Numbered from the stretch's first letter, positions 18,672 through 28,359 are shown. The stretch is 64,000 bases of DNA from Zeimonas sp032027205 (GCA_032027205.1 JAVSMN010000001.1:2279254-2343253); one strand, 5' to 3'. Made by a program: numbers and translations. Notes: a model not told the origin generated them from the letters alone.

Positions 18672-20129
18672 TCAGTGGGCGGTCTTTCCCCGCACCGCAT
18701 CCGGGTGACCGCTGCCGCCGGCGATGCGCGGCGCGAGCGAGCCCATGACCATGCCGAAGATGGATGCGGCCAGGCCGACGAACTGCGGCGGAATCAGCGC
18801 ATCGGGCGCGCTCAGTTCGGCGATGCCCCAGGCGACCAGCCCGAACACGACCGACATCATCGCACCCTGCGGCGTGGCCCGTCGCCAGAACAGCCCGAAG
18901 GCGAGCGGAGTGAAGGCCGCGACGAGCGTGACCTTGTAGGCGCTCTGCACCATCTGGAACATCGACGACTCGCTGTTCAGCGCGAACAGCATCACGCACA
19001 GCGCGAAGATCACCAGCACCATCCGCAGCATGACGAGCATCTGCTTGTCGCCGATGCGTCCGCCGAGCAGCGGGCGCAGCACGTTCTCGGTGAACACCGC
19101 CGTAGGCGCGAGCAGCGCGCCGCTGGCCGTCGACAGGATCGCCGACAGCAACGCTCCGAAGAACATCACCTGCGCGAACATCGGCGTCTGGTTCAGGATC
19201 AGTCGCGGCAGGATCAGCTGGAAGTCGAGGCTGTCGTCGGCGAGCACCGCGCGCACCTTGTCGGGCTCGATCAGCAGCGCCGAGACGGCGATGAACATCG
19301 GCACGAACGCGAAGAACAGGTAGAAGGTGCCGCCGATCAGCGTGCCGCGCACCGCAATGTTCTCCGTCTTCGCCGACGTGACCCGCTGGAAGACGTCCTG
19401 CTGGGCGATCGAGCCGATCGCCATCGTCGCCCATGCGGCGACGAACGCGATCCACTCCTTCAGGCTGGCGCTCGGCCAGAACCGCAGCTTGTCCTCGCGC
19501 ACCGCTGCATCCCAGACGGCGCCGAAGCCGCCCGCCATGCCGCCGAGCAGGCCCGCGATGTAGAGCAGTCCGACGATGATGATCACCGTCTGGAACAGGT
19601 CGGTGAAGGCGACCGACCACATGCCGCCGAACAATGTGTAGACGAGCACGACCGCCGCGCCGAGCACGATTCCCTGCGACAGCGGAATCGCGCCACCCGA
19701 CAGCGTGTTGAAGACGATGCCGAGCGCAACCATCTGTGCCGAGGTCCAGCCGAGGTACGACAGCGTGATCGCCAGTCCGGTGCCGATCTCCACCGTGCGG
19801 TTGTAGCGCTTGCGGTAGAAGTCGCCGATCGTCAGCAGCTCCATCCGGTAGAACGGGCGCGCGAAGACGAGTGCGACGATGATCAGGCAGAAGGCCGCGC
19901 CGAAGGGGTCGGCGACGACGCCGCCCAGGCCGTCGCGCAGGAAGGTCGACGAGACGCCGAGCACTGTTTCGGCGCCGAACCAGGTGGCGAACACCGTCGC
20001 CACATTCATGTACAGCGGCAGGCTGCGCCCGGCGACCAGGTAGTCCTTCGAGCTCTTGACGCGCTGCGCCGCGTACAGGCCGATGCCGACCGTCACGGCC
20101 AGGTAGACCATCACCAGCGAGGTCAACAT
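18672..20129 (-). CDS. Sodium:solute symporter (SSS family)
   Basis: A 485-aa integral membrane protein with about 13 hydrophobic segments. Family marks are the N-terminal GLYAAQRVKSSKDYLVAGRS, the ATWFGAETVLGVSS stretch around residues 49-62, and GGMWSVAFTDLFQTVIIIVG. Such proteins use the sodium gradient to import amino acids, organic acids or vitamins; the substrate cannot be assigned. It lies 66 bp downstream of ubiB and may be co-transcribed with it. Sodium dependence would fit the sodium/proton genes at 49-62 kb, but that is only thematic. Confidence 0.85.
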   Translation of the reverse strand: MLTSLVMVYLAVTVGIGLYAAQRVKSSKDYLVAGRSLPLYMNVATVFATWFGAETVLGVSSTFLRDGLGGVVADPFGAAFCLIIVALVFARPFYRMELLTIGDFYRKRYNRTVEIGTGLAITLSYLGWTSAQMVALGIVFNTLSGGAIPLSQGIVLGAAVVLVYTLFGGMWSVAFTDLFQTVIIIVGLLYIAGLLGGMAGGFGAVWDAAVREDKLRFWPSASLKEWIAFVAAWATMAIGSIAQQDVFQRVTSAKTENIAVRGTLIGGTFYLFFAFVPMFIAVSALLIEPDKVRAVLADDSLDFQLILPRLILNQTPMFAQVMFFGALLSAILSTASGALLAPTAVFTENVLRPLLGGRIGDKQMLVMLRMVLVIFALCVMLFALNSESSMFQMVQSAYKVTLVAAFTPLAFGLFWRRATPQGAMMSVVFGLVAWGIAELSAPDALIPPQFVGLAASIFGMVMGSLAPRIAGGSGHPDAVRGKTAH

Positions 20130-20195
20130 CGATAGCAGATCCGAAAAAGGCGCGAAACCATACCCGATTTTCGGCGCGCCGGTGTGGCGCGGCCG

Positions 20196-21752
20196 CTATG
20201 ACAACCAGCGGAGCGCCTCGACGGCGGCCAGCACCACCACCAGCAGGGCGAGCGCGGCGATCCAGCGGCGCATTTCGCGCTGCTCGCGCACCATTCGTTC
20301 GAGCGCGTGCGTGAGCGGATCGGTCTTCGGATGCGCCTGGCGTTCCAGCGCCTGGTGCGCCAGGCGCGGCAGCTCGGGCAGCATCCGGCTCCAGTGCGTC
20401 GCCTCGATTCGGACGCGTTCGAGCAGGCCGGCGAGTCCGACCTGCTCCTGCATCCAGCGCTCGAGGATCGGCTTGGCGGTCACCCACAGGTCCAGGTCGG
20501 GGTCGAGCTGTCGGCCGAGCCCCTCGATGTTCAGCAGCGTCTTCTGCAGCAGCACGAGCTGCGGCTGGATCTCGACGTTGAAGCGGCGCGACGCCTGGAA
20601 CAGCCGCAGCAGCACCAGTCCGAGCGAGATCTCCTTCAGCGGCCGGTCGAAGAAAGGCTCGCAGCAGGCGCGCACCGCGCCGGCGAGGTCCTCGATGCGG
20701 GTATCGGCCGGCACCCAGCCCGACTCGATGTGCAGTTCGGCCACGCGCCGGTAGTCGCGGCGGAAGAAGGCGAGGAAGTTCTGCGCGAGGTAGTCCTTGT
20801 CGAACTCGGACAGCGTGCCGACGATGCCGAAGTCGAGCGCGATGTAGCGGTTGAAGTCCTCGCCTTCGGCGCCGACGAGGATGTTGCCCGGGTGCATGTC
20901 GGCATGGAAGAAGCCGTGGCGGAAGACCTGGGTGAAGAAGATCTCCACGCCTTCGCGCGACAGCCGCTTCAGGTCGATGCCCGCCTCGCGCATGCGTTCG
21001 GTCTGGCTGATCGGGATGCCGCGCATGCGCTCCATCGTCAGCACGTTGGTCGCGCACCAGTCCCAGTGGATCTCCGGCACGCGCAGCAGACGCGAGCCCT
21101 CGAAGTTGCGGCGCAACTGGTTGGCGTTGGCGCCCTCGCGGATCAGGTCGAGTTCGTCGTGCAGGTAGGTGTCGAACTCGTCGATGACGTCGAGCGGGCG
21201 CAACCGGCGCGCGTCGGCCGAAACGCGCACGAGCAGGCTGCCCGCCGTTCGCAGCAGTTCGAGGTCGCGATCGATGACTCCCGCCATGCCCGGGCGCACG
21301 ACCTTGACGGCAACTTCCCTGCCGTCCTTCAGTCGCGCCAGATGCACCTGCGCGATCGACGCCGACGCGATCGGCTCGCGTTCGAACACATCGAACAGCG
21401 CGTCGATCGGACGGCGCAGGCCGCGCTCGATCTCGCGCACGGCGAGCGTGCCGGGAAACGGCGGTACGCGGTCCTGCAGCAGCGCGAGCTCGTCGGCAAT
21501 CTCGGCACTGAGTAGATCACGGCGGGTGGACAACACCTGCCCGAACTTGACGAAGATCGGGCCGAGGCTTTCGAGCGCCTGGCGTAGTCGCGCGCCGGCC
21601 GGCGCATCGAGCCGACGGCCGAAGCGCAGCACGCGACCGGCGGCGAGCGCCCAGCGCGACCCGGTCGTCGCGGCGGCGCCGGAGACGGCGATCTCGTCGA
21701 GTCCGTAGCGCCAGGCGACGAAGAGGATCCGGATGAGGCGGGTGATGCGCAA
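20196..21752 (-). CDS. ubiB: Ubiquinone biosynthesis regulatory kinase-like protein
   Basis: A 518-aa ABC1/UbiB-family protein. It has the KxGQ signature LGPIFVKFGQVLSTRRDLL, an A-rich nucleotide loop (EPIASASIAQVHLARL), catalytic-loop residues in FFHADMHPGNIL and the DFG-like LDFGIVGTL. Two C-terminal transmembrane helices (about residues 475-515) anchor it in the inner membrane. UbiB ATPases support ubiquinone synthesis. The start codon appears to be TTG at 21752. It is divergent from the TRAP operon. Confidence 0.95.
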   Translation of the reverse strand: MRITRLIRILFVAWRYGLDEIAVSGAAATTGSRWALAAGRVLRFGRRLDAPAGARLRQALESLGPIFVKFGQVLSTRRDLLSAEIADELALLQDRVPPFPGTLAVREIERGLRRPIDALFDVFEREPIASASIAQVHLARLKDGREVAVKVVRPGMAGVIDRDLELLRTAGSLLVRVSADARRLRPLDVIDEFDTYLHDELDLIREGANANQLRRNFEGSRLLRVPEIHWDWCATNVLTMERMRGIPISQTERMREAGIDLKRLSREGVEIFFTQVFRHGFFHADMHPGNILVGAEGEDFNRYIALDFGIVGTLSEFDKDYLAQNFLAFFRRDYRRVAELHIESGWVPADTRIEDLAGAVRACCEPFFDRPLKEISLGLVLLRLFQASRRFNVEIQPQLVLLQKTLLNIEGLGRQLDPDLDLWVTAKPILERWMQEQVGLAGLLERVRIEATHWSRMLPELPRLAHQALERQAHPKTDPLTHALERMVREQREMRRWIAALALLVVVLAAVEALRWLS

Positions 21753-21909
21753 GGCGTGCGGGGGGTTGCGGAAAGTGCGGGCCGGCGCGAACGCGACATT
21801 CTATCTACCGCGGCCGCGAGCGGCGCCGACCTCTCGCGGGTTTCCCCGAAACTGGACTTCCTCGACCCCGAGGCACTAGATTTCGGAGCACACCAAAGAG
21901 GAGACATGC

Positions 21910-22947
21910 ATGCAGTCATCCCGTCGTCGTGTCGTCGCCGGCGCGGCAGGGGCTGCCGCCGTGGGCGCCTTTCCCGCCATCGTTCGCGCGCAGCCGAAGA
22001 TCCAGCTCAAGCTCAGCCACTACCTGCCGCCGTCGCACGGCCTGCACACCGACTTCATGGAGCCCTGGGCGCGCGAGCTCGAGGCGAAGACGAACGGCGC
22101 CGTCGCCGTGCAGGTGTCGCCCGGGACCTCGTCGCTGGGCCAGGCGCAGAACCAGCTCGACCAGGTGCGCAACGGCGTCGTCGACGTCGCCTTCGGCTTG
22201 TGCGGCCTGCCGCGCGGGCGCATGACGCGAAGCACGATCGTCGAGATGCCGCTGCTCGTGCGCAAGGCGCAGGCCGGTTCGCGCGCGCTGTGGAACCTCT
22301 ATCCGAAGATGCTCGGCCCCGACTACCAGGGACTGAAGCCGCTCTTGCTGATGACGCACAACGGCGGTCACTTCCACACGCGCGAGAAGCGCGTCGTGAT
22401 GCCCGACGACCTGCGCGGACTGCGTATCCGCACGCCTTCGCCGACGATCTCGATGATGCTCGAGTTCCTCGGCGCGAGCCCGGTCGGCATGCCGCCGGCG
22501 CAGGTCTACGAGAGTATCCAGCGCGGCGTGCTCGACGGAGCGTGCTTTCCGTGGGATCCGGTTCGCGCGTTCAAGCTCGGCGAGGTCACGAAGCACCACT
22601 GCGAGGCCTACGTCTACACGGCGGCGTTCTGGTTCGCGATGAGCGATCGCAAGTACAAGGCGCTGCCGGCCGACGTGCGCAAGGTCGTCGACCAGATCTC
22701 CGGCGAGGCGTTGCTGGCCAAGGTGCAGGGCTGGTGGGACAAATGGGATGCCGCCGGCAGGGCGACGGCGGTCGAGCGCGGCAACGAGATCGTCACGCTC
22801 ACCGACGAGCAGCGCGGCCAGTGGGGCGAGCGTCTCACGCAGATGTTCAACAAGGCGATGCAGGACTTCGAGAAGCAGGGCGTTGGCGACGCGCGCGACA
22901 TCTACATCGCGATGCAGCGCGAGGTGGCGAGAGTCGAGAAGGCCTGA
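21910..22947 (+). CDS. dctP: TRAP transporter solute-binding protein (DctP family)
   Basis: A 345-aa periplasmic binding protein. The N-terminus SSRRRVVAGAAGAAAVGAFP with cleavage after VRA is a Tat-type signal. The body shows DctP features: KLSHYLPPSHGLHTDFMEPW, and a central LRGLRIRTPSPTISMMLEFL that includes the conserved Arg expected to bind the substrate carboxylate. The ribosome-binding site is AGAGGAG. It is first of a three-gene TRAP system for import of an organic acid driven by an ion gradient. Confidence 0.92.
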   Translation: MQSSRRRVVAGAAGAAAVGAFPAIVRAQPKIQLKLSHYLPPSHGLHTDFMEPWARELEAKTNGAVAVQVSPGTSSLGQAQNQLDQVRNGVVDVAFGLCGLPRGRMTRSTIVEMPLLVRKAQAGSRALWNLYPKMLGPDYQGLKPLLLMTHNGGHFHTREKRVVMPDDLRGLRIRTPSPTISMMLEFLGASPVGMPPAQVYESIQRGVLDGACFPWDPVRAFKLGEVTKHHCEAYVYTAAFWFAMSDRKYKALPADVRKVVDQISGEALLAKVQGWWDKWDAAGRATAVERGNEIVTLTDEQRGQWGERLTQMFNKAMQDFEKQGVGDARDIYIAMQREVARVEKA

Positions 22948-22970
22948 CTGATCACTGAGGCCCGGTTCGC

Positions 22971-23453
22971 GTGCTCGCGCGGCTCGAATCGCTGCTGCAC
23001 GTGTTCTGCCGCGCGTGCGCGTGGATCGGCGTGGCGATCCTGATCGCCTGCGCGCTGCTCACCGTGGCCGACGTCGTGCTGCGCCGCGTGAGTGGCGAGG
23101 CGATCCCGGGGATGGTCGACGTCACGCAGCTGATGGTGATGACGGGGGTGTTCCTGTGCATCCCCTACGTCTTCCAGCAGCGGGCGAACGTCGAGGTGGA
23201 GCTCGTGCACGAACGGTTGCCGATGCTGCTGCAGCGCTCGCTGTCGCTGCTGTGGTCGGTCGTCTCGGCGGTCTTTCTCGTGGCGATCGCGTGGTACGTG
23301 GGGATTGCGGCTAGCCAGGTGCTCGAGTACGGCGATCGTTCGCCGACGGTGGCGATTCCGATGATCGGGTACTGGGCGCCGATCCTGTTCGGGACGATCG
23401 TGTCGACGGTGGTTTGCTTGCTGCAGCTCGCACGCGGCGGGAAAGCGTCGTGA
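22971..23453 (+). CDS. dctQ: TRAP transporter small membrane subunit (DctQ family)
   Basis: A 160-aa protein with four transmembrane helices and a GTG start at 22971, 23 bp after dctP. The helices lie at about 15-40, 52-72, 90-112 and 125-150. The family pattern LLTVADVVLRRVSG and VELVHERLP is present. It forms the membrane complex with DctM. Normally dctQ and dctM overlap or abut. Here 547 bp separate them, occupied by a palindromic repeat. Confidence 0.88.
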   Translation: MLARLESLLHVFCRACAWIGVAILIACALLTVADVVLRRVSGEAIPGMVDVTQLMVMTGVFLCIPYVFQQRANVEVELVHERLPMLLQRSLSLLWSVVSAVFLVAIAWYVGIAASQVLEYGDRSPTVAIPMIGYWAPILFGTIVSTVVCLLQLARGGKAS

Positions 23454-23484
23454 GTGCCGTCTTGCTGCCACGCGTCGCGCACTC

Positions 23485-23860
23485 GCGGCAGGCGGCAGCG
23501 GGTCGGGGGCCGAGGCGAGCGGACCGCGCGGCGGCGCGGCGTGCGCTGGCGGCGTCCGGGCGCCGCGCCGGGCGATGCGCCATGCGGCTCCGGCTGCGGC
23601 GGTCGGCGCTGCGCGCCGACTTCCCTGCGCTGCTCGTTCCGGGGTCGCGCGGCAAAACTCACTTCGCGAGCTGCGCTCGCTCCGTTCGGACACTCGCCGC
23701 GAGTCAGAGGTACGAAGCGCGCTTCGCGCGCCGACCCCGGAACTGCGCTGCTCGGCGCCGCAGAAGTCGCCGCATGGCGCATCGCCCGGACGCTGCCAGC
23801 GCACGCCGCGCCGCCACGCGGCCCGCTCGCCTCGGCCCCCGACCCGCTGCCGCCTGCCGC
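23485..23860. repeat. Large imperfect palindrome inserted between dctQ and dctM
   Basis: The left arm 23485-23562 (78 bp, beginning GCGGCAGGCGGCAGCGGGTC) is the reverse complement of 23783-23860 with three mismatches. A 13-bp extension (ATGCGCCATGCGG, 23575-23587 against 23770-23782) continues the pairing after a 12-bp duplication in the left arm. Weaker complementarity continues inward to a TTCCGGGGTCG pair (about 23637-23647 and 23733-23743). The centre carries GAGCTGCGCTCGCTCCGTTCGGACACT-like sequence. It is not protein-coding; all frames are open only because stops are rare at this GC. It looks like a non-autonomous repeat element. Confidence 0.8.
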
Positions 23861-24000
23861 TCGAGGGAGCGTGGCGGCCGACCATGCGCGCTTTCGGCGC
23901 ATTTCGTGGCGCCGGGCGACCGGCGCGGCCAACATCGTTCGCCTTTCGCGCATTTCCGGCCGCCTTTGCCCGCGCCAACGCGTCGGACGCGCGTGCTGCG

Positions 24001-25302
24001 ATGACGGCTTCGCCATTGCTCGGCGTCCTCGGCTTCGCGGCCGTCATCGCGCTCGTGATGCTTCGGCTGCCGGTGGCGATCGCGATGGGGGCGGTGGGCT
24101 TCGCGGGGCTCACGCTGGCGTCGGGCATCGAGACTTCGGGCTTCATGCTCGGGCGCACGACCTTCGAGGCGGTGTTCCCGTATTCGCTGTCGGTTGTCCC
24201 GCTGTTCATCGCGATGGGCGTGTTCGCCGGGCATGCGGGTCTGTCGCAGGCCTTGTACTCGTTCGTCGCGACGGTCGTCGGACACCTGCGTGGCGGGCTC
24301 GCGATGGCCACGGTCGGTGGCTGTGCCATCTTCGGCGCCGTCAGCGGCTCGGGCATTGCCACCACCGCGACGATGGGGCGCGTCGCGCTGCCCGAGATGC
24401 GTCGGCACGGCTATGCGGACTCGCTCGCGTGCGCGTCGGTGGCCGCGGGCGGCACGCTGGGCGTGATCATTCCACCGTCGATCCTGTTCGTCATCTACGG
24501 GCTTGCCACCGAGCAGTCGATCGGTCGACTGTTCCTGGCCGGCGTACTGCCGGGCATTCTCGGCATGCTGCTGTACGGGGTCGCCGTCGCGTGGTCGGTT
24601 CGCCGGCGCGCCGAGGCCGGGCCGGCCGGCGCGCGCAGCTCGTGGAGCGAACGCGTGCGCGCGCTGCGCTCGATCTGGCAGGTCGCGCTGCTGTTCGGAC
24701 TGGTGCTGGGCGGGATGTATTTCGGCTGGTTCTCGCCCACCGAGGCTGCGGCCGTCGGCGCCGTGGGCGCGATCGTGCTCGCCGCGTTCTCGGGGCGCCT
24801 GACGCTGCGCGTGATCGGGCGCGGCTTCACCGAGACCGCGCTCACCAGCGGCATGATCTTCGTCATCCTGATCGGTGCGGGCATCTTCAACGCGTTCATC
24901 GAAGCCACCGGGCTGACCGACGCGCTGATCGCCGCGGTGGACCACCTGCAGTGGAACCGCTGGCTCGTCATGCTCTTGCTGATGCTCACCTACGTGGTGC
25001 TCGGTGCGCTGATGGACGAGTTGTCGATGATCCTGCTCACCGTCGGTCCGGTGTTCCAGTTGATCACCGCGCTCGGCTTCGACCCGATCTGGTTCGGCGT
25101 GATGCTGATCACCGTCTGCGAGATCGGCATGATCCTGCCGCCGGTGGGAATCAACCTGTTCGTGATCCAGTCGATCGGCAATGTGCCGCTGGCCACCGTG
25201 GTGCGAGGCATCGCGCCCTTTGCCGTCGTCGACATGGTGCGACTGCTGGTGCTCGCGCTGTTTCCGTGGCTGGCCACCTGGCTGCCGTCACGGATGGTGT
25301 AG
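24001..25302 (+). CDS. dctM: TRAP transporter large permease (DctM family)
   Basis: A 433-aa, 12-helix membrane protein. The ATG at 24001 gives MTASPLLGVLGFAAVIALVM and places the conserved LRLPVAIAMGAVGF at the expected distance. The longer ORF from 23575 is read through the palindromic repeat. DctM marks: FGAVSGSGIATTATMGRVAL, GGTLGVIIPPSILFVIYG and GMILPPVGINLFVIQ. It is the main transport subunit. Its stop is 9 bp from the convergent marR-like gene. Confidence 0.92.
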   Translation: MTASPLLGVLGFAAVIALVMLRLPVAIAMGAVGFAGLTLASGIETSGFMLGRTTFEAVFPYSLSVVPLFIAMGVFAGHAGLSQALYSFVATVVGHLRGGLAMATVGGCAIFGAVSGSGIATTATMGRVALPEMRRHGYADSLACASVAAGGTLGVIIPPSILFVIYGLATEQSIGRLFLAGVLPGILGMLLYGVAVAWSVRRRAEAGPAGARSSWSERVRALRSIWQVALLFGLVLGGMYFGWFSPTEAAAVGAVGAIVLAAFSGRLTLRVIGRGFTETALTSGMIFVILIGAGIFNAFIEATGLTDALIAAVDHLQWNRWLVMLLLMLTYVVLGALMDELSMILLTVGPVFQLITALGFDPIWFGVMLITVCEIGMILPPVGINLFVIQSIGNVPLATVVRGIAPFAVVDMVRLLVLALFPWLATWLPSRMV

Positions 25303-25311
25303 CCCTTCCGT

Positions 25312-25881
25312 TCAGCCCGTGCGGTCGTGTGCCGCGTCGCCGACCGGAGGCAGCGCGCCCGACTCGCGAAGTTCCTGGCTGCGCTCGAACAACCGCGTGA
25401 GCGCGCGGTCGAGCGTCTCGCGCTCGCGCGCATCGAGCACGTCGAGGAACCAGGCTTCCATCTGACGCACTTCGGGGATGATCGAGCGGCACAGCGCCGT
25501 GCCCTTCTTGGTGAGGAACAGTACGAGACGTCGGCGATCGCGCGGGTCTTCGCTGACGGCGACGAGGTCGAGCTCGACGAGGCGTCGTTGCGCGCGGCTC
25601 ACGCGCGCCTTGTCCATGCTCGTCTGCTCGACCACCTCGTTCGGTGCGGTGGGGCCGTGTGCGTGCAGCGCCATCAGAATGCGCCATTCGGGGATCTGAA
25701 TGCCGAAGCGTTCCTCGAACAACGCGCCGATCGACTGGCTCAGCCGGTTGGCGACGACGGCGAGCTTGTACGGGATGAATTCGTGCAACCACAGCGCGTC
25801 GCCGTCGTTGGGCATCGGCTGCGCGACGTTGCGTCGGGCACGAGGCGAAGCGGGCTTGCGCATGGTGCGCGATCCGCTCAT
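25312..25881 (-). CDS. MarR-family transcriptional regulator
   Basis: A 189-aa winged-helix protein. The recognition region is HGPTAPNEVVEQTSMDKARV and the wing is EDPRDRRRLVLFLTKKG, both typical MarR. Its ATG at 25881 overlaps the stop of the upstream APC permease gene by 4 bp (ATGA), which decides the start over MRKPASP at 25863. It is translated with the permease and probably controls it and perhaps the divergent aminotransferase operon. The C-terminal 15 residues are variable. Confidence 0.9.
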   Translation of the reverse strand: MSGSRTMRKPASPRARRNVAQPMPNDGDALWLHEFIPYKLAVVANRLSQSIGALFEERFGIQIPEWRILMALHAHGPTAPNEVVEQTSMDKARVSRAQRRLVELDLVAVSEDPRDRRRLVLFLTKKGTALCRSIIPEVRQMEAWFLDVLDARERETLDRALTRLFERSQELRESGALPPVGDAAHDRTG

Positions 25882-27278
25882 TCGGCGGCGATCGCCGCAG
25901 CGATCGGCGCCGCGGCGGCGGAATCGGACGCCGACAGCGGCACCGCACGGAACGGATTTCGCCGCAGCACGCCGAGCGTCCAGAAGAGAGCGAACGCGCA
26001 GGTGATGCCGAGCATCCAGGCGACGTTGCGGTAAATGGGTGCGGCGAGCTCGGGGGTGGGAGAGATGTTCAGGAACACGTAGCTCATGCCGATGATGCCC
26101 AGCAACTGCGGAACCGGGAACCACGGCGAACGGAAAGGACGCGGCGTATCGGGCAGGCGATAGCGAAGAACGATCAGGTCGATGTGTACGATGATATACG
26201 CGATCAGCCAGCAGCCCGCTGCGGCGACGGTGAGCGACAGGATCGAGCCCGCGTCCATGCCGAGCGGCACGCGCACGGCGCCGATCGCCAGCGCGAGCGC
26301 GATGAGCGCCGGCGCGGGCGCGCCCGCGCGATTCTCGCGCGCGAACAGCGACGGCAGCTGGCCGCTCTGCGCCATTCCCTGCACCATGCGCGAGACGCTC
26401 GCGAGCACCGTGTTCAGCAGCGTTGCGCTGCCGAGGATCGCGAGCAGCGCGAACCAGATGCGCGCCGGCGCGCCGAAGATCGACTGCGCGAGCTCGACGT
26501 GCGGCGTGGCCGAGCCGAGCGCCTGCGGCGCGAGCATCGCGATGCCGGCCACGCAGTACATGCCGTAGGCGACGACGATCAGCACGAGCCCGGTGAACAT
26601 CGCGCGCGGAACGTCGCGCAGCGGGTTGCGTGCCTCGCCGATCATCGGGCAGACGAACTCGAGCCCGACCAGGCCCCAGATCGCGAGTGCGACCAGCGAT
26701 AGCGCGGCGGCCGGCACGAAGGGCTGCTCGGTGAGCACCGCGCCGATGTTCCCGCTGAATGCGCCGGCGAATCCGATGACGAGAATGCCGACGAACATGA
26801 TCGTGACGAGCGCGGTCTGCAGCCGCGCGAACATGTCGATGCCGCGCAGGTTCAGCAGGCAGAACAGCGCGAGCAGCAGCAGGCTCGGCTGGCCGACTGT
26901 CGCGGCGAGCTCCGGTGCGAGTTGGCCGACGAGCGCATCGACGAGGATCAACTCGGCCGGTATGCCCAGCATCGCCACCGCGACGTAACCCGACAGCGCC
27001 GCGATGATCGCCGGTCCCGGCCCGATCGCCGCCTGCGTGTAGGCCCCCACGGAGCCCGCGCGCGGCAGCATCAGCGAAAGCTCCGCGAACGACAGCACGT
27101 AGCTCAACGCGAGCAGCGCGGCGAGCCCGATGGCCACGAGATAGTTGACCGCGCCGAGCCCTGCGCCGTTGAGCATGCTGATCATCGTGCTCTGCACGAC
27201 GACGACGCCGACGGCGGTGGCAACGAGCGCGGGCAGACGCAGGCCGCCGCGATGTGCGTTCGTGGGTTCGATGGCCAT
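25878..27278 (-). CDS. APC-family amino acid/amine permease
   Basis: A 466-aa protein with about 12-13 membrane helices. I chose ATG 27278 because an AGGAGA ribosome-binding site precedes it and the family-like sequence starts at LRLPALVATAVGVVVVQST. The first helices show the APC fold signature with unwound TM1, and PRAGSVGAYTQAAIG corresponds to the conserved P.aGg.Y region. Substrates in this family are amino acids or polyamines. Coupling with MarR and divergence from an aminotransferase operon suggest uptake of the amino-group donor (inference). Confidence 0.85.
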   Translation of the reverse strand: MAIEPTNAHRGGLRLPALVATAVGVVVVQSTMISMLNGAGLGAVNYLVAIGLAALLALSYVLSFAELSLMLPRAGSVGAYTQAAIGPGPAIIAALSGYVAVAMLGIPAELILVDALVGQLAPELAATVGQPSLLLLALFCLLNLRGIDMFARLQTALVTIMFVGILVIGFAGAFSGNIGAVLTEQPFVPAAALSLVALAIWGLVGLEFVCPMIGEARNPLRDVPRAMFTGLVLIVVAYGMYCVAGIAMLAPQALGSATPHVELAQSIFGAPARIWFALLAILGSATLLNTVLASVSRMVQGMAQSGQLPSLFARENRAGAPAPALIALALAIGAVRVPLGMDAGSILSLTVAAAGCWLIAYIIVHIDLIVLRYRLPDTPRPFRSPWFPVPQLLGIIGMSYVFLNISPTPELAAPIYRNVAWMLGITCAFALFWTLGVLRRNPFRAVPLSASDSAAAAPIAAAIAAE

Positions 27279-27615
27279 GAAGTCTCCTGTCGAGCGGGCG
27301 TCTCGGTCGAACGCTTCGACCTGCGTTCTACCATCGGATCGTTGTCGCCGCAACAGATTTCGGAGACGCATTCGTCGGCAGGCACGCCGCCCGCGGAGGT
27401 CTCGGCCGGGCTCCCTTTTGGCGGTTCAGGCGGAATCACCGCCGATTCTTCCGTTCCGCAGATTCGTTTCGTTGACAACCAATTGCACGTTGCTGCACAC
27501 TCGGTCGCCTTTCCGCCGGGAAACGACGCATCCGATGGCCGAACTCCTGCAGCAGATCGTCGAAGACGCGGCGCTCGGCCTTTGCTGACTGGATTGGATC
27601 AAGAGCGAGGATGAT
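27279..27615. other. Divergent intergenic region, 337 bp
   Basis: This holds the promoters of the APC-marR and HAD-aminotransferase units. A TTGACA-like hexamer near 27471 is the only promoter-like element I see. A 17-codon ORF (27535-27588, MAELLQQIVEDAALGLC) reads toward the HAD gene but has no clear ribosome-binding site. No family or RNA is recognisable. Confidence 0.35.
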
Positions 27616-28359
27616 TTGAGCGGGATGCAGAGCGTTGCCACGGCGGCGCAAAACGGATCGGCGGACGTCGACGCAACGCAGGCGTGCCGATTCGACGCGC
27701 TGCTGCTCGACTTCGGCAGCGTCGTCACCTACACCGCCTTCGAGCGGCATCGCGACTCGGAGCGCGCACTCGGTCTTGCGCGCGGCACCTTCGGCTGGCT
27801 CGGCCCCGTCGATCCGGCCACCGATCCGCTGTGGCGGAGCATGGAACGCGGCGAGATCAGTGAGCGCGACTACTGGTCGCATCGCGCGGCCGAGGTCGGA
27901 TCGATGGTCGGTCAGCCCGAGTGGACACCGCTCGACTTCTTCCAGGCGATCCGCGGCGACGATCCGAACCTCGCGGTGCGCCAGTCGGCGCGACGAACCG
28001 TGGCCGCAGCCCGCGCCGCCGGCCTGCGCGTGGGCATCCTGTCGAACGAGCTCGAGCTGTACTGGGGTCGTCCGTTCATGGATCGACTCGACGTGCTGCG
28101 CGACGTCGACGTGCTCGTCGACGCGACGCACACGCACATCCTGAAGCCCGATCCGCGCGCGTATGGGCTCGCGCTCGAGGCGCTCGGCACGCGCGCGGAG
28201 CGCGTATTGTTCGTCGACGACCAACTGCGCAACGTCGAAGGTGCGCGGCGACTGGGCATCGAGACCGTGCATTTCGATGTCGCCGCAGCCGATGCGTGCT
28301 TCGCGTCGGTGCGCAGGCAGCTCGGGCTCGAGGCGAACGAATGCGAGGTGGCGAAGTGA
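27616..28359 (+). CDS. HAD-superfamily hydrolase (subfamily IA, YihX-like)
   Basis: Up to 247 aa. The start is TTG 27616 or, more likely, ATG 27625. Motif I is LLLDFGSVVTYT: nucleophile Asp is present and Gly sits where many have the second Asp, as in YihX-type members. Motif II is GILSNELELYW, the motif III Lys is in HILKPDPRAYGLAL, and motif IV is VLFVDDQLRNVEGA. It is probably a small-molecule phosphatase or dehalogenase-like enzyme. Its stop overlaps the aminotransferase start (GTGA), so the two are co-translated. The substrate is unknown. Confidence 0.82.
   Translation: MSGMQSVATAAQNGSADVDATQACRFDALLLDFGSVVTYTAFERHRDSERALGLARGTFGWLGPVDPATDPLWRSMERGEISERDYWSHRAAEVGSMVGQPEWTPLDFFQAIRGDDPNLAVRQSARRTVAAARAAGLRVGILSNELELYWGRPFMDRLDVLRDVDVLVDATHTHILKPDPRAYGLALEALGTRAERVLFVDDQLRNVEGARRLGIETVHFDVAAADACFASVRRQLGLEANECEVAK

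Noticed and set aside
18535..21057. 840-aa minus-strand ORF across the symporter and ubiB
   Set aside because: Shadow frame rich in Arg and Ala; both real genes in other frames carry clear motifs.
23575..25302. 575-aa version of DctM with a long Arg/Ala-rich N-terminus
   Set aside because: The extra 142 residues are translated from the palindromic repeat. The family start is at 24001.
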